64,000 nucleotides of DNA. It comes from UBA8389 sp964472175 (lineage in GTDB: Bacteria > Bacteroidota > Bacteroidia > Bacteroidales > UBA1402). The notes beneath the pieces are model-generated. The model saw only the letters and a program-made list of their open reading frames with translations, made no database searches and was not told the DNA's origin. This document shows, piece by piece, positions 37,744 through 46,489 of this stretch. How positions within the stretch are numbered: position 1 is the stretch's first letter; the number at the start of each line of letters is the position of its first letter. The position numbers and the translations under genes are program-made. The stretch covers positions 44,752-108,751 of the forward strand of contig CAYYJF010000001.1 of NCBI GenBank assembly GCA_964472175.1, given 5' to 3'.

Positions 37744-38319
37744 ATGAATCGGATTATTTTTGCCACGAACAACAAACACAAACTGGAGGAAGCTTCCAAT
37801 ATTTTGTCTTCATCCGTTCAGATTGTATCTCTGAAAGAAATTGGTTTTTCAGGTGACATACCTGAAACAGGAAACACGTTGATAGAAAATGCATTACAAA
37901 AAGCTAGATACATATTTGATCGATACGCTATGAATTGCATGGCTGATGATACAGGTTTGGAAGTTGAAGCATTGGATGGCCGCCCCGGAGTCTATTCAGC
38001 CAGATATGCAGGACCTGAATGTTCGTCTGAAAAAAATATCGAAAAACTACTGTTTGAATTAAAAGAGTGTTCGAATAGAAAAGCAAGTTTTAAAACGGTT
38101 GTTGCTTTGATTTTGGAAGGAAAGGAATATTTGTTTGAAGGTGTTGTGGATGGTGAAATTCTGGGCGAAAAATCAGGGAATCAGGGCTTTGGTTATGATC
38201 CCGTTTTCAAACCGAATGGAAGTAAGCTAACATTTGCTGAAATGACTTCTGAAAGTAAAAATTCAATCAGTCACAGAGCATTGGCATTTAATAAATTGGC
38301 TATTTTCTTAAATCAATGA
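37744..38319 (+). CDS. rdgB: Non-canonical purine NTP pyrophosphatase (XTP/dITP)
   Basis: 191-residue Ham1/RdgB protein that removes XTP, dITP and ITP from the nucleotide pool. Motifs: ATNNKHKLEEA (N-terminal phosphate/base loop), ADDTGLEVEALDGRPGVYSARYAG (catalytic Asp), GFGYDPVF and SHRALAF. The stop overlaps the porZ start by 4 bp (ATGA), so rdgB and porZ are translated as a pair although their roles differ. Confidence 0.95.
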   Translation: MNRIIFATNNKHKLEEASNILSSSVQIVSLKEIGFSGDIPETGNTLIENALQKARYIFDRYAMNCMADDTGLEVEALDGRPGVYSARYAGPECSSEKNIEKLLFELKECSNRKASFKTVVALILEGKEYLFEGVVDGEILGEKSGNQGFGYDPVFKPNGSKLTFAEMTSESKNSISHRALAFNKLAIFLNQ

Positions 38320-40628
38320 ACAAGGTTTTATTTCCTGTTTTATTTGTTTTGATGCTGCTAAGCCATCCTATTTTTGGACAAGAACCTGTTGGTTTTTGGA
38401 GAACCCATTATTCCTATAAAAATGCCAACCAGGTGGTGTTCACCGATCAAATGGTATTTGTTGAAGCAAATCACAAATTATATACGTATCATCCAGCAAC
38501 CAACGATGTTCAAATTTTAACCAATTTGGATGGTTTAAATGGCAATGATGTTTCAAAAATCGCCTGGTGTTCAGAACAAAAAACCCTGGTTATCATATAC
38601 ATTGATGGAAATATTGATTTCTACCAAAATGGGACGATTTATAATCTGAATGATTTCAAAAAAAAATCACTGACGACAGATAAATCTATCCTGAATCTGA
38701 GAATTTATGGCTCTCAGGCGTTTATTTCAACAAAATCGGGATTGTTGGAAGTGGATGTGAAAAGAAAAGAATTTTCCAATGCCTATTTATTTTCGTTTAA
38801 TTCGGGAGAAAATGCACTTTCTGACGCTGTCATGTATCATGATACTCTGTACATGCTTACACCGGGTGGGATATTTGCCGGCAATAAAAATGACAATTTG
38901 CTGGATGCCGACTATTGGAAGCAGGTAGATACTTTTACCAGTAAAAATGCCCATCAATTGATCTGGTTCAATGAATCGTTTATGCTTTTAGACCATTCCG
39001 GAAATGTGTTTCGTGGTGAACCGGGTCATTGGAATCCCTTTTTAACCGGAAATAATATTTTATCCATTCAATCTCAGGATTCCATGTTGTTTGCCAATAG
39101 TCAGCAATCGACTTACATCTTTGACAAAGCATATATCATGAAGCCAATTGATTTGGGGGTATCAAATGCAGTCGCTTATGATTCAAAGAATAATCTGATT
39201 TATCGGGCGCAGGGAAATCAGGGGTTGTCTGAATTGCGTTGGAACGGAGTCCGGTACGAAGTGAAAGCTGATTCCATCTTTCCTGAAGGTCCACCCATGA
39301 ATCATGCATGGAATTCTTACTATAAAGACGGGCATTTATATGTTACTGGAGGTGGCCGTTGGACAGGCAGGTCTTGGTATCCGGGTGAAGTCGCAAAATT
39401 TGATGGAGAAAATTGGACGGATTTATCTGATATACAGTCTGCTACAGACTCTATTGGATATAAGCCTTGTGATTTTTTAAATATTGCAGTAGATCCGCAG
39501 GACGATTCACATTATTTTATTACCACTTGGGGCGATGGCTTGTTGGAGTATAAAAATAATAAATTCTACAAGCAATACAATCAATTTAACAGCCCATTAA
39601 AAACCATTGTTCCTGGTCGTTATTGTCGCGTTGATGGCGCCATATTTGATCAAAATGGCGATTTATGGGTGCTCAATTCAACCTATTATTCGGGAAGTTT
39701 TAAGGCCGATTCAGCGTTGTTTATTTTGAATAAAAATGGCACTTGGTCGAAAAAATTATTTTCTCAATTAAAAGCTTCCCCTACCTGGAATTCGATTTTA
39801 TTTACCAGAAATAATCAGGTTTGGTTGAATTCTGCAAGGGTGTTAAACGGCATTTTTGTTTTTGACAATACAACGACTACAAACCCAAGTGCTAAGTTTT
39901 ATGACAGTTTTACCGATCAGGATGGCCAGGCTTTTAGTCCTTGGAAAATTTTGTGTATGACAGAAGATTTGGACGGAACTGTTTGGATTGGAACCAATTT
40001 AGGGCCTCTGGTTGCGAGCAACATTGAGCAAATTTTTGATCCGGAATACACTTTTACACGCATAAAAATTCCAAGAAATGATGGATCGGAAGTGGCGGAT
40101 TATTTATTGAACAAGATTCAAATCAATTGTATTACGGTTGATGGCGCGAACCGAAAATGGATAGGAACCGAAAATGACGGTGTTTATTTGGTTTCAGCCG
40201 ATGGAACAAAAACCATCCATCATTTTAATACTGAAAATAGTGTATTGCCTTCAGATTTGATTTGGTCAATCTCCATTCATCCGGAAACAGGTGAAGTTTT
40301 TATTGGAACGGAAATGGGCCTGGTTGGTTTCAGAAGTGATGCCATCACGGGAAAAGAGGACTACAATCGGGTATATGTATTTCCAAATCCTGTTCAGCCA
40401 AATTTTGTTGGTCAAATCACGGTGACAGGCTTGATGAAAGATACTCAGGTACGAATTACAGATCTCAATGGTCAAACAGTGATCAAAGGCAAATCTTTGG
40501 GTGGACAGTTTTCCTGGAATGGATACTTGGTGAATGGTAAAAAAGCCCCAAGTGGCGTCTATTTGGTTTTTGCCGCATCGGCCGATGGGATGGAATCACA
40601 AGTGTCAAAATTTATGATAGTCCGATGA
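38316..40628 (+). CDS. porZ: PorZ-like type IX secretion attachment-complex protein
   Basis: 770 residues. The signal peptide (MNKVLFPVLFVLMLLSHPIFG) is followed by two beta-propeller regions (about 25-330 and 340-680); the opening VGFWRTHYSYKNANQV and the YIDGNIDFYQNGTIYNLNDF block resemble PorZ. The last 75 residues (VYVFPNPVQPNF to the end) are a type-A T9SS C-terminal domain. PorZ delivers A-LPS to the sortase PorU at the cell surface and itself carries such a domain. The name is by similarity and context. It overlaps folK by 24 bp at the 3' end. Confidence 0.85.
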   Translation: MNKVLFPVLFVLMLLSHPIFGQEPVGFWRTHYSYKNANQVVFTDQMVFVEANHKLYTYHPATNDVQILTNLDGLNGNDVSKIAWCSEQKTLVIIYIDGNIDFYQNGTIYNLNDFKKKSLTTDKSILNLRIYGSQAFISTKSGLLEVDVKRKEFSNAYLFSFNSGENALSDAVMYHDTLYMLTPGGIFAGNKNDNLLDADYWKQVDTFTSKNAHQLIWFNESFMLLDHSGNVFRGEPGHWNPFLTGNNILSIQSQDSMLFANSQQSTYIFDKAYIMKPIDLGVSNAVAYDSKNNLIYRAQGNQGLSELRWNGVRYEVKADSIFPEGPPMNHAWNSYYKDGHLYVTGGGRWTGRSWYPGEVAKFDGENWTDLSDIQSATDSIGYKPCDFLNIAVDPQDDSHYFITTWGDGLLEYKNNKFYKQYNQFNSPLKTIVPGRYCRVDGAIFDQNGDLWVLNSTYYSGSFKADSALFILNKNGTWSKKLFSQLKASPTWNSILFTRNNQVWLNSARVLNGIFVFDNTTTTNPSAKFYDSFTDQDGQAFSPWKILCMTEDLDGTVWIGTNLGPLVASNIEQIFDPEYTFTRIKIPRNDGSEVADYLLNKIQINCITVDGANRKWIGTENDGVYLVSADGTKTIHHFNTENSVLPSDLIWSISIHPETGEVFIGTEMGLVGFRSDAITGKEDYNRVYVFPNPVQPNFVGQITVTGLMKDTQVRITDLNGQTVIKGKSLGGQFSWNGYLVNGKKAPSGVYLVFAASADGMESQVSKFMIVR

Positions 40629-41102
40629 CATTTTTTCCCTTTCTCTCAACGCTTCATACAAGGTGGTGATGGTTTGTTTGATGGTAGGATGTATCAGATT
40701 TGGGGCGATTTCCATCAATGGCTTCAAGACAAAAAATCTTTGATGTAAGTGTGGATGGGGAATCGTTAAGTGTTCATCTGAATAAATCCATTGGTCATAC
40801 ATCAGGATATCCAGATCAATCAGTCTGTCCTCGTACCTTGTTTTTCCTGTTTTAAGGCGCCCCATGACTTTTTCAATGTCTTTGAGCACCGTGAGGCACT
40901 CCAATGGGGGAATCTCCGTCCTGATGAAAGCACAGGCATTCACAAAATGGTTGTTTGAATCAAACCCCCAGGGCTCAGAATAAAAAAACCCGGATCGAAC
41001 CACAACGGTTCCAATCCGAGTTTCTATTTCATTCAATGCTGTCTTGATTTGGGTTTCTTTATTTCCCAAATTGGAACCCAAACTAACATACAAATCGGCC
41101 AT
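40605..41102 (-). CDS. folK: 6-hydroxymethyl-7,8-dihydropterin pyrophosphokinase
   Basis: 165-residue folate-pathway kinase that transfers pyrophosphate from ATP to hydroxymethyl-dihydropterin. Visible: VSLGSNLGNKETQI near the start, the family signature YEDRLIDLDILMY (catalytic acidic residues) and IPHPHLHQRFFVLKPLMEIAP. It is the last gene of the ftsX-to-folK minus-strand run, 4 bp after queA. Its 3' end overlaps porZ on the other strand. Confidence 0.95.
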   Translation of the reverse strand: MADLYVSLGSNLGNKETQIKTALNEIETRIGTVVVRSGFFYSEPWGFDSNNHFVNACAFIRTEIPPLECLTVLKDIEKVMGRLKTGKTRYEDRLIDLDILMYDQWIYSDEHLTIPHPHLHQRFFVLKPLMEIAPNLIHPTIKQTITTLYEALREREKMSSDYHKF

Positions 41103-41106
41103 GGCA

Positions 41107-42156
41107 TCAAATAATCAACATGGCATCGCCGTAGATTCCAAATCGATATTTTTCTTTGATGGCAATCTCATATGCATCCATAATCAATTCATATCCGCCG
41201 AAAGAGGCAACCATCATCAGCAGCGTAGATAATGGGGTATGAAAATTTGAAATCATGGAATTTGCTACGCTGAATTCATAGGGTGGGAAAATGAATTTAT
41301 TCGTCCAGCCATCGTAGCTTTTCAAATGACCTTCTGAACCAACAGAACTTTCAATTGCTCTCATAACAGTGGTTCCAACAGCACAGATTTTGTTACCTCC
41401 ATCTCTGGCCTGGTTGACAATTTTTACAGCTTCTTCGGTAATCAGCATTTGTTCTGAGTCCATTTTGTGTTTGGTCAGATCTTCCACATCGATTTCGCGA
41501 AAGTTGCCCAAACCGGCATGCAAAGTCACATATGCAAATTTCGCACCTTTAATCTCCATTCTCTTGAGGAGTTCCCTGCTAAAATGCAAACCTGCACCGG
41601 GTGCAACCACAGCACCTTCATTCTTCGCAAAAATGGTCTGAAAACGCAACTCATCATCGGATTCAACCGGTCTTTTTATACTTCTTGGGAGTGGGGTTTC
41701 GCCCAATGCGAATAGTGCCTTTTTAAACTCATCATGAGGGCCGTCGTATAAAAATCTCAAAGTTCTGCCGCGTGATGTTGTGTTGTCAATCACTTCAGCG
41801 ACCATAGAATCATCTTCACCAAAATACAGTTTGTTTCCAATTCTGATTTTTCTGGCCGGATCGACCAATACATCCCACAAACGAAGGTCTTCATTCAGTT
41901 CCCGAAGTAAAAATACTTCAATTTGCGCTCCTGTTTTTTCCTTGTTGCCATACAATCTGGCAGGAAAAACCCGGGTGTCATTGAAAATGAAAACGTCGTT
42001 TTCATCAAAATATCCGGCAAGATCTTTGAACAGTTTGTGTTCAATTGTTTTGGTGTTCCGATTCACCACCATGAGTCGGGATTCATCCCGATTGTAGGTT
42101 GGATACTGAGCCATGAGCTCTTCCGGAAGTTTAAACTTAAATTTGGAAAGTTTCAT
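41107..42156 (-). CDS. queA: tRNA preQ1 ribosyltransferase-isomerase
   Basis: Transfers and isomerises the ribosyl moiety of SAM to preQ1-tRNA during queuosine synthesis. 349 residues from ATG 42156 (TTG 42162 is two codons earlier but is a weaker choice). Conserved blocks: MAQYPTYNRDESRLMVVNR, FNDTRVFPARL, GAGLHFSRELL (active-site His), YVTLHAGLGNFREI and AVGTTVMRAIES, then NFHTPLSTLLMMVASF near the C-terminus. Lies between truB and folK. Confidence 0.96.
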   Translation of the reverse strand: MKLSKFKFKLPEELMAQYPTYNRDESRLMVVNRNTKTIEHKLFKDLAGYFDENDVFIFNDTRVFPARLYGNKEKTGAQIEVFLLRELNEDLRLWDVLVDPARKIRIGNKLYFGEDDSMVAEVIDNTTSRGRTLRFLYDGPHDEFKKALFALGETPLPRSIKRPVESDDELRFQTIFAKNEGAVVAPGAGLHFSRELLKRMEIKGAKFAYVTLHAGLGNFREIDVEDLTKHKMDSEQMLITEEAVKIVNQARDGGNKICAVGTTVMRAIESSVGSEGHLKSYDGWTNKFIFPPYEFSVANSMISNFHTPLSTLLMMVASFGGYELIMDAYEIAIKEKYRFGIYGDAMLII

Positions 42157-42170
42157 ATTCAAAATTCAAT

Positions 42171-42860
42171 TTAAGACGAGACTGTCTGTCCAGTAATAAT
42201 AAAATCATTTATGTTCAGACAATGATCTATGGTAATATCGCCAATTCTTGTTCTACGTAATGCAGTGAGATGTGCGCCGCACTGCAATGATTCTCCTAAG
42301 TCACGTGCCAAAGCCCGAATGTATGTACCTTTACTACAGACCACTCTAATTGTGAGCTTTGGGAGTGAAAAATCCAGCAATTCTATTTCGTCAATAATGA
42401 GTACTTTTGGTTTTAATTGTACTTCTTCACCTTTTCTGGCCATCTCATAAGCCCGTTTACCATCTACTTTACAGGCTGAAAAGGAAGGGGGTACTTGTTC
42501 AATTGTCCCAACAAACTTTTTCAGTGTGTTTTGTACTAGTTCTAATGTAACGTGTTTATAATCAAACCTTTGGTCTATCTCCTTTTCCAAATCAAAGGAG
42601 GGTGTCGTAGCACCCAATTCCAATTCGGCAATATATTCTTTTGTTTGGTATTGAAATTCTTCAATTCGTTTGGTTGCTTTGCCAGTGCAGATAATCATCA
42701 AACCCGTTGCCAATGGATCCAATGTCCCGGCATGCCCAACCTTTAGTTTTTTAATACCCAATTGTTTACACAGATAGTTTCGTACTTTCGCAACCAATTT
42801 AAAGGAAGTCCAAGTGAGCGGCTTATCGAAGTATAAAATGGCTCCTTCAATGTAATCCAT
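42171..42860 (-). CDS. truB: tRNA pseudouridine-55 synthase
   Basis: 229-residue enzyme that makes pseudouridine 55 in the T-loop of tRNAs. The catalytic Asp is in GHAGTLDPLATGLM (about residue 48), followed by KIDGKRAYEMAR-type sequence (CKVDGKRAYEMARKG) and the CSKGTYIRALARDLG motif. The short form lacks a C-terminal PUA domain, as often in Bacteroidota. It follows DUF3098 by 6 bp. In many Bacteroidota, uppP lies between these two genes; here it is elsewhere (49716). Confidence 0.95.
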   Translation of the reverse strand: MDYIEGAILYFDKPLTWTSFKLVAKVRNYLCKQLGIKKLKVGHAGTLDPLATGLMIICTGKATKRIEEFQYQTKEYIAELELGATTPSFDLEKEIDQRFDYKHVTLELVQNTLKKFVGTIEQVPPSFSACKVDGKRAYEMARKGEEVQLKPKVLIIDEIELLDFSLPKLTIRVVCSKGTYIRALARDLGESLQCGAHLTALRRTRIGDITIDHCLNINDFIITGQTVSS

Positions 42861-42866
42861 TCTGTT

Positions 42867-43094
42867 TTATTCTACGTCTTTGCTTTTTTTGAGTATGCCG
42901 AAGATGACAAAAATAAAACCAAAAAAGGAAACTCCAGGTCCCAGAACAATTCTTCTGAAACTGAAAATATCCGGATTGAATTGTGTTTCTCCAGATGGCT
43001 CACCCATCATCAATAAATAGCCGAGAATGACAGCTAAAACACCGATTCCGATCAGGATAAAATTCTGTTTGTCAAGGGCAAATTTTTTGTTCAT
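42867..43094 (-). CDS. DUF3098 small membrane protein
   Basis: 75 residues with two membrane segments (about 12-30 and 50-68) linked by a polar loop (GEPSGETQFNPDIFSFRR). This family is typical of Bacteroidota and nearly always found next to ftsX, as here (10 bp downstream of it). Function unknown, though a role in division or envelope biogenesis is suggested only by this linkage. Confidence 0.85.
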   Translation of the reverse strand: MNKKFALDKQNFILIGIGVLAVILGYLLMMGEPSGETQFNPDIFSFRRIVLGPGVSFFGFIFVIFGILKKSKDVE

Positions 43095-43104
43095 AACTTA
43101 ATAA

Positions 43105-43983
43105 TTATACGTAGTATAAATGACTCACATTCATTTTTAAATATTTGGATACAGCCAACCAGGTTGCACCAACGATAATCAAGACACCGAAAAAGAGCAG
43201 AATTAAAAATACAATGCCCAGTGTAGCGGGGGTAATCAATTGTATGGTCCCTTCCATGCGTTGTTCCAGATAAGCAATCAAACCCCACAAACAAGCCGTT
43301 GAAAGGATTGCAGAAACAACCCCAACCCACATGTTTTCCAACAAAAAGGGTTTTCTGATAAAGTTGTTGCTTGCACCAACCAATTGCATCGTGCGAATGA
43401 TAAACCTTTTTGAATAGATCATCAAACGAACCGTATTTCGAATCAATGAAAAAGAAATAAATGTTAAAAGGGCGGCCAAAATCAACAATACAAAACCAAC
43501 TCGACGAATGTTGTTGTTCACCAATTCGATCAAGTCTTTTCGGTACAACACTTCATCGACTGAGGAAAATGTTTTCAGTGATTTTTCAATTTTTGCGATG
43601 CTGTCACTGTTTGCATAGGGTGCATGCAGAAAAATCTCAAAAGATTCCAACAATGGGTTTGCGCCCAAAAAAGCTTCCGGATTCTCTCCTAAATTTTCAA
43701 CCAAATCTTTCATGGCTGTTTCTTTATCTACATATTCAACAGATTTTGCCCAAACCGATTTTTCCAAATGGCCTTGCAGCATTTTGATGTCTGGCAGTGG
43801 TGTTGTTTCGTCAATAATGACTGAAAGAGAGATGTTTTCTTTCACGTTTTTTGAAAGATTTTTGGCGGTGATGGCCAAAATCAACATGATTCCGGTCAAT
43901 AGCAAGACCAAAGTGATGCTGACAGTTGCATTGAAACGCGCATTGAAAACCCTTGTAGCGCTGATTTTGTTTTGTTTATCCAT
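43105..43983 (-). CDS. ftsX: Cell division protein FtsX
   Basis: 292 residues from ATG 43983 (a TTG 30 bp upstream was rejected). It has four membrane helices: one at about 20-40, then three in the C-terminal half (about 170-280), with a periplasmic domain between. FtsX forms an ABC complex with FtsE that couples division to cell-wall hydrolase activation. The FtsE partner is not in the window. First gene of the ftsX-DUF3098-truB-queA-folK series. Confidence 0.92.
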   Translation of the reverse strand: MDKQNKISATRVFNARFNATVSITLVLLLTGIMLILAITAKNLSKNVKENISLSVIIDETTPLPDIKMLQGHLEKSVWAKSVEYVDKETAMKDLVENLGENPEAFLGANPLLESFEIFLHAPYANSDSIAKIEKSLKTFSSVDEVLYRKDLIELVNNNIRRVGFVLLILAALLTFISFSLIRNTVRLMIYSKRFIIRTMQLVGASNNFIRKPFLLENMWVGVVSAILSTACLWGLIAYLEQRMEGTIQLITPATLGIVFLILLFFGVLIIVGATWLAVSKYLKMNVSHLYYV

Positions 43984-44057
43984 GAAAGCAGTTTTCCCCG
44001 AAAATTGGCGCAAATTTGCTAAAAATATCCCAAATATACGATGGAAAACGCCGATTT

Positions 44058-45395
44058 TTATGACTTATTATCAATTAATTCTCCAAAAAGGGTTGCTGAG
44101 GTGCAATCGTTGATTTTTACTTGCCTTAATTGGCCAATTCTTGAATCATCTTTTGGAAAAATGACGACTTTATTTTGCTGCGTTCTTCCAAAATACATCT
44201 CCCTGGATCTTTTTGAAAAACCTTCCACCAAAATTTCAAAGGTTTTTCCAATATTTTTTCGATTACTTTGTTCGGACAATGCATTTTGTGTTGCAATCAA
44301 CTCGTTCAATCTCCTGACTTTTTCTTTTTCGCTGACGGTGTCGGGCAAATGTTTGGCAGCGTGTGTGCCTGGTCTTTCCGAATACTTGAATAAAAAGGCT
44401 GAATCAAACTGTACTTCTTTCATCAATTCGATGCTTTCGAGATGATCTTCTATGGTTTCCGAATGAAATCCGCAAAACAAATCGGTTGACAAACCACAAT
44501 CGGGAATGATTCTTTTGATGCTTTGAATGCGTTCCAGGTACCATTGCTTATCGTACTTCCTGTTCATTAGCTTCAAAATTCTTGAACTGCCCGATTGAAC
44601 CGGCAAATGGATGTGGTTGCAGATGTTTTTTCTGGAAGCGATGGTTTCTAAAATCTCATCACTCATATCTTTTGGATGTGAGGTCGCAAACCGGATGCGC
44701 ATGTCCGGTTGTTCATCGGCAACCAATTGCAGCAAAGACGCAAAATTGATGACCTTTCCGTTTGCATTTTCGTAGTGATAGGAATTCACATTCTGACCCA
44801 ATAAAGTCACTTCTTTGTATCCTTTATTCCACAAATCATTGAGTTCCTTGAGAAGGCTTTCAGGTTCACGGCTGCGCTCTCTGCCTCTGGTATAAGGAAC
44901 GATGCAATAGGTACAAAAATTATTACATCCACGCATGATTGAAATAAAACCGCTAATACCTTTCCCAAGTCTTGCCGGCAACACATCTTTGTATGTTTCT
45001 GTTGTTGACAATTCAATGTTGATGGCTTTGTTCCCCTGCTGTACAGCCCCGATCAAATTGGGCAAATCCATGTACGAATCAGGTCCAACAACCAAATCCA
45101 CGTGGTGGTTTTCAATCAGGGAATCTTTCATCCGCTCTGCCATGCATCCAAGAATACCTAAGACTTGTTTCCGCCCATTTTTCTTTCGCAACGAATGAAA
45201 ATAGTCCAGCTTGGAAAATATTTTTTGTTCCGCATTATCTCTGATGGAACAAGTATTGATCAAAATTAAGTCCGCATTTTCGGGTTTGTTTGTCAATTCA
45301 AAGCCATCAATGCCCAAAATGGACACCACAACTTCACTATCGGCTACATTCATTTGGCAGCCATAGGTTTCGATATATACAGTTTGATTGTTCAA
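44058..45395 (-). CDS. miaB: tRNA-2-methylthio-N6-dimethylallyladenosine synthase
   Basis: Radical SAM methylthiotransferase, 445 residues, that thiomethylates A37 of tRNAs reading UNN codons. The UPF0004 domain starts ETYGCQMN with two further cysteines (INTCSIR, GILGCMAE). The radical SAM cluster motif is CNNFCTYC in RGCNNFCTYCIVPYTRGRE. A TRAM domain ends the protein. The only start in frame before the conserved part is a TTG (45395); the upstream in-frame stop at 45419 leaves no ATG. It follows the LytTR gene by 21 bp. Confidence 0.95.
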   Translation of the reverse strand: MNNQTVYIETYGCQMNVADSEVVVSILGIDGFELTNKPENADLILINTCSIRDNAEQKIFSKLDYFHSLRKKNGRKQVLGILGCMAERMKDSLIENHHVDLVVGPDSYMDLPNLIGAVQQGNKAINIELSTTETYKDVLPARLGKGISGFISIMRGCNNFCTYCIVPYTRGRERSREPESLLKELNDLWNKGYKEVTLLGQNVNSYHYENANGKVINFASLLQLVADEQPDMRIRFATSHPKDMSDEILETIASRKNICNHIHLPVQSGSSRILKLMNRKYDKQWYLERIQSIKRIIPDCGLSTDLFCGFHSETIEDHLESIELMKEVQFDSAFLFKYSERPGTHAAKHLPDTVSEKEKVRRLNELIATQNALSEQSNRKNIGKTFEILVEGFSKRSREMYFGRTQQNKVVIFPKDDSRIGQLRQVKINDCTSATLFGELIDNKS

Positions 45396-45416
45396 AGGAT
45401 AAAAAATTAATGTCAG

Positions 45417-46280
45417 TTATGAAAAATGTATGGTGAATCGTGCCATCACTTTTTCTGAATAAGTTTTGGATACGGGAATGTCAGGAACGCGTTCCTCATC
45501 CAGTGCCAGGTAAATGCCGTCTTTTTCCTTTCTTAAGACTTTTACTTTGTCAAAATTAACAACATAAGATCTGTGGCAACGAATCAAGGAAGTGTTCGCA
45601 AAGCGATCTTCTAAATTTTTCAAAGTATTTCTGAGCATAAAGTGCACAATTTTGCCTTTATTGAAATAATGGACTTTTACATAGTTATCGGCCGATTCTA
45701 AATACAAGAGTTGGTCGGATTGAACGGATAATTTAAAATCGCCCTTTTCATCATTGAAAACAATCATTTCTTTTTTGGTTGAATCCACTTCGATTTCATC
45801 CGATGCCAGCTTTTCCAGTTTCTCTTTTTTGTCTACCCATGAAAAATATAACCAGGAAATGGAATAGGGTAACAACAAAACCAGGCTGGTATTCCGTATG
45901 GAACCTTTCAGCAGTGTGAGGACATCCCTACTGTCTTTCAATGCGATTTGTTCAAACAGGGTATAAAACGAAGCCATAATGGTAATTTCCATGAGCACCC
46001 AAAGCAGGTATTGCCATAAAAACAACTCCCTTCCTTTTTTGGTGCTATAATACATGATGATCCGACTTAGCACGACCACCAGGATTCCGGTTAAAATGAT
46101 CAGACTGGAATACAATAAATATCCCATATCAGAAATGCCCGGTTTCCAGTTTCTTGAATTAAATGGTTCATAAAAATTGATAAACACCAATGCAAAAAGC
46201 GAGGTAAACAAAATCATTGTAATGATGTTGTTTTTCTTGTTGATGTATTCCGGGACCTTTTGAAATAGTGCTTCAAACAT
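45417..46280 (-). CDS. Membrane-anchored LytTR-type transcription regulator
   Basis: 287 residues. The first half has four hydrophobic membrane segments (about 20-40, 50-75, 90-120, 130-160). The C-terminal LytTR DNA-binding domain (about 185-285) has LLYLESADNYVKVHYFNKGK and IRCHRSYVVNFDKVKVLRKE. There is no response-regulator receiver domain and no sensor kinase adjacent, so it may sense a signal in the membrane directly. The target genes are unknown; own promoter (-7 box at 46301-46308). A miaB link is probably accidental. Confidence 0.88.
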   Translation of the reverse strand: MFEALFQKVPEYINKKNNIITMILFTSLFALVFINFYEPFNSRNWKPGISDMGYLLYSSLIILTGILVVVLSRIIMYYSTKKGRELFLWQYLLWVLMEITIMASFYTLFEQIALKDSRDVLTLLKGSIRNTSLVLLLPYSISWLYFSWVDKKEKLEKLASDEIEVDSTKKEMIVFNDEKGDFKLSVQSDQLLYLESADNYVKVHYFNKGKIVHFMLRNTLKNLEDRFANTSLIRCHRSYVVNFDKVKVLRKEKDGIYLALDEERVPDIPVSKTYSEKVMARFTIHFS

Positions 46281-46300
46281 ACGGATGGGTGTTTATGGTG

Positions 46301-46308
46301 CAAAAATA
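46301..46308 (-). promoter_or_regulatory. -7 box of LytTR gene
   Basis: On the minus strand TATTTTTG fits TAnnTTTG, 20 bp before the ATG at 46280. The region from here to 46489 holds no other gene or clear element. Confidence 0.55.
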
Positions 46309-46489
46309 ACTCAATTCTTCATTCGAAAAGCCTAAAAATCCAACTTCTTTTATTTGATACTTCACCCCTGTTGGCGGATTTTTATCCCTGTATATTCAAA
46401 ATCGACCTGAAAGATACTCAAAAAAACCATCTGTTTGTAATCAAATTTTGTCATGACTTCCTTTGTACTCTATTTAGAACAATAAATAT

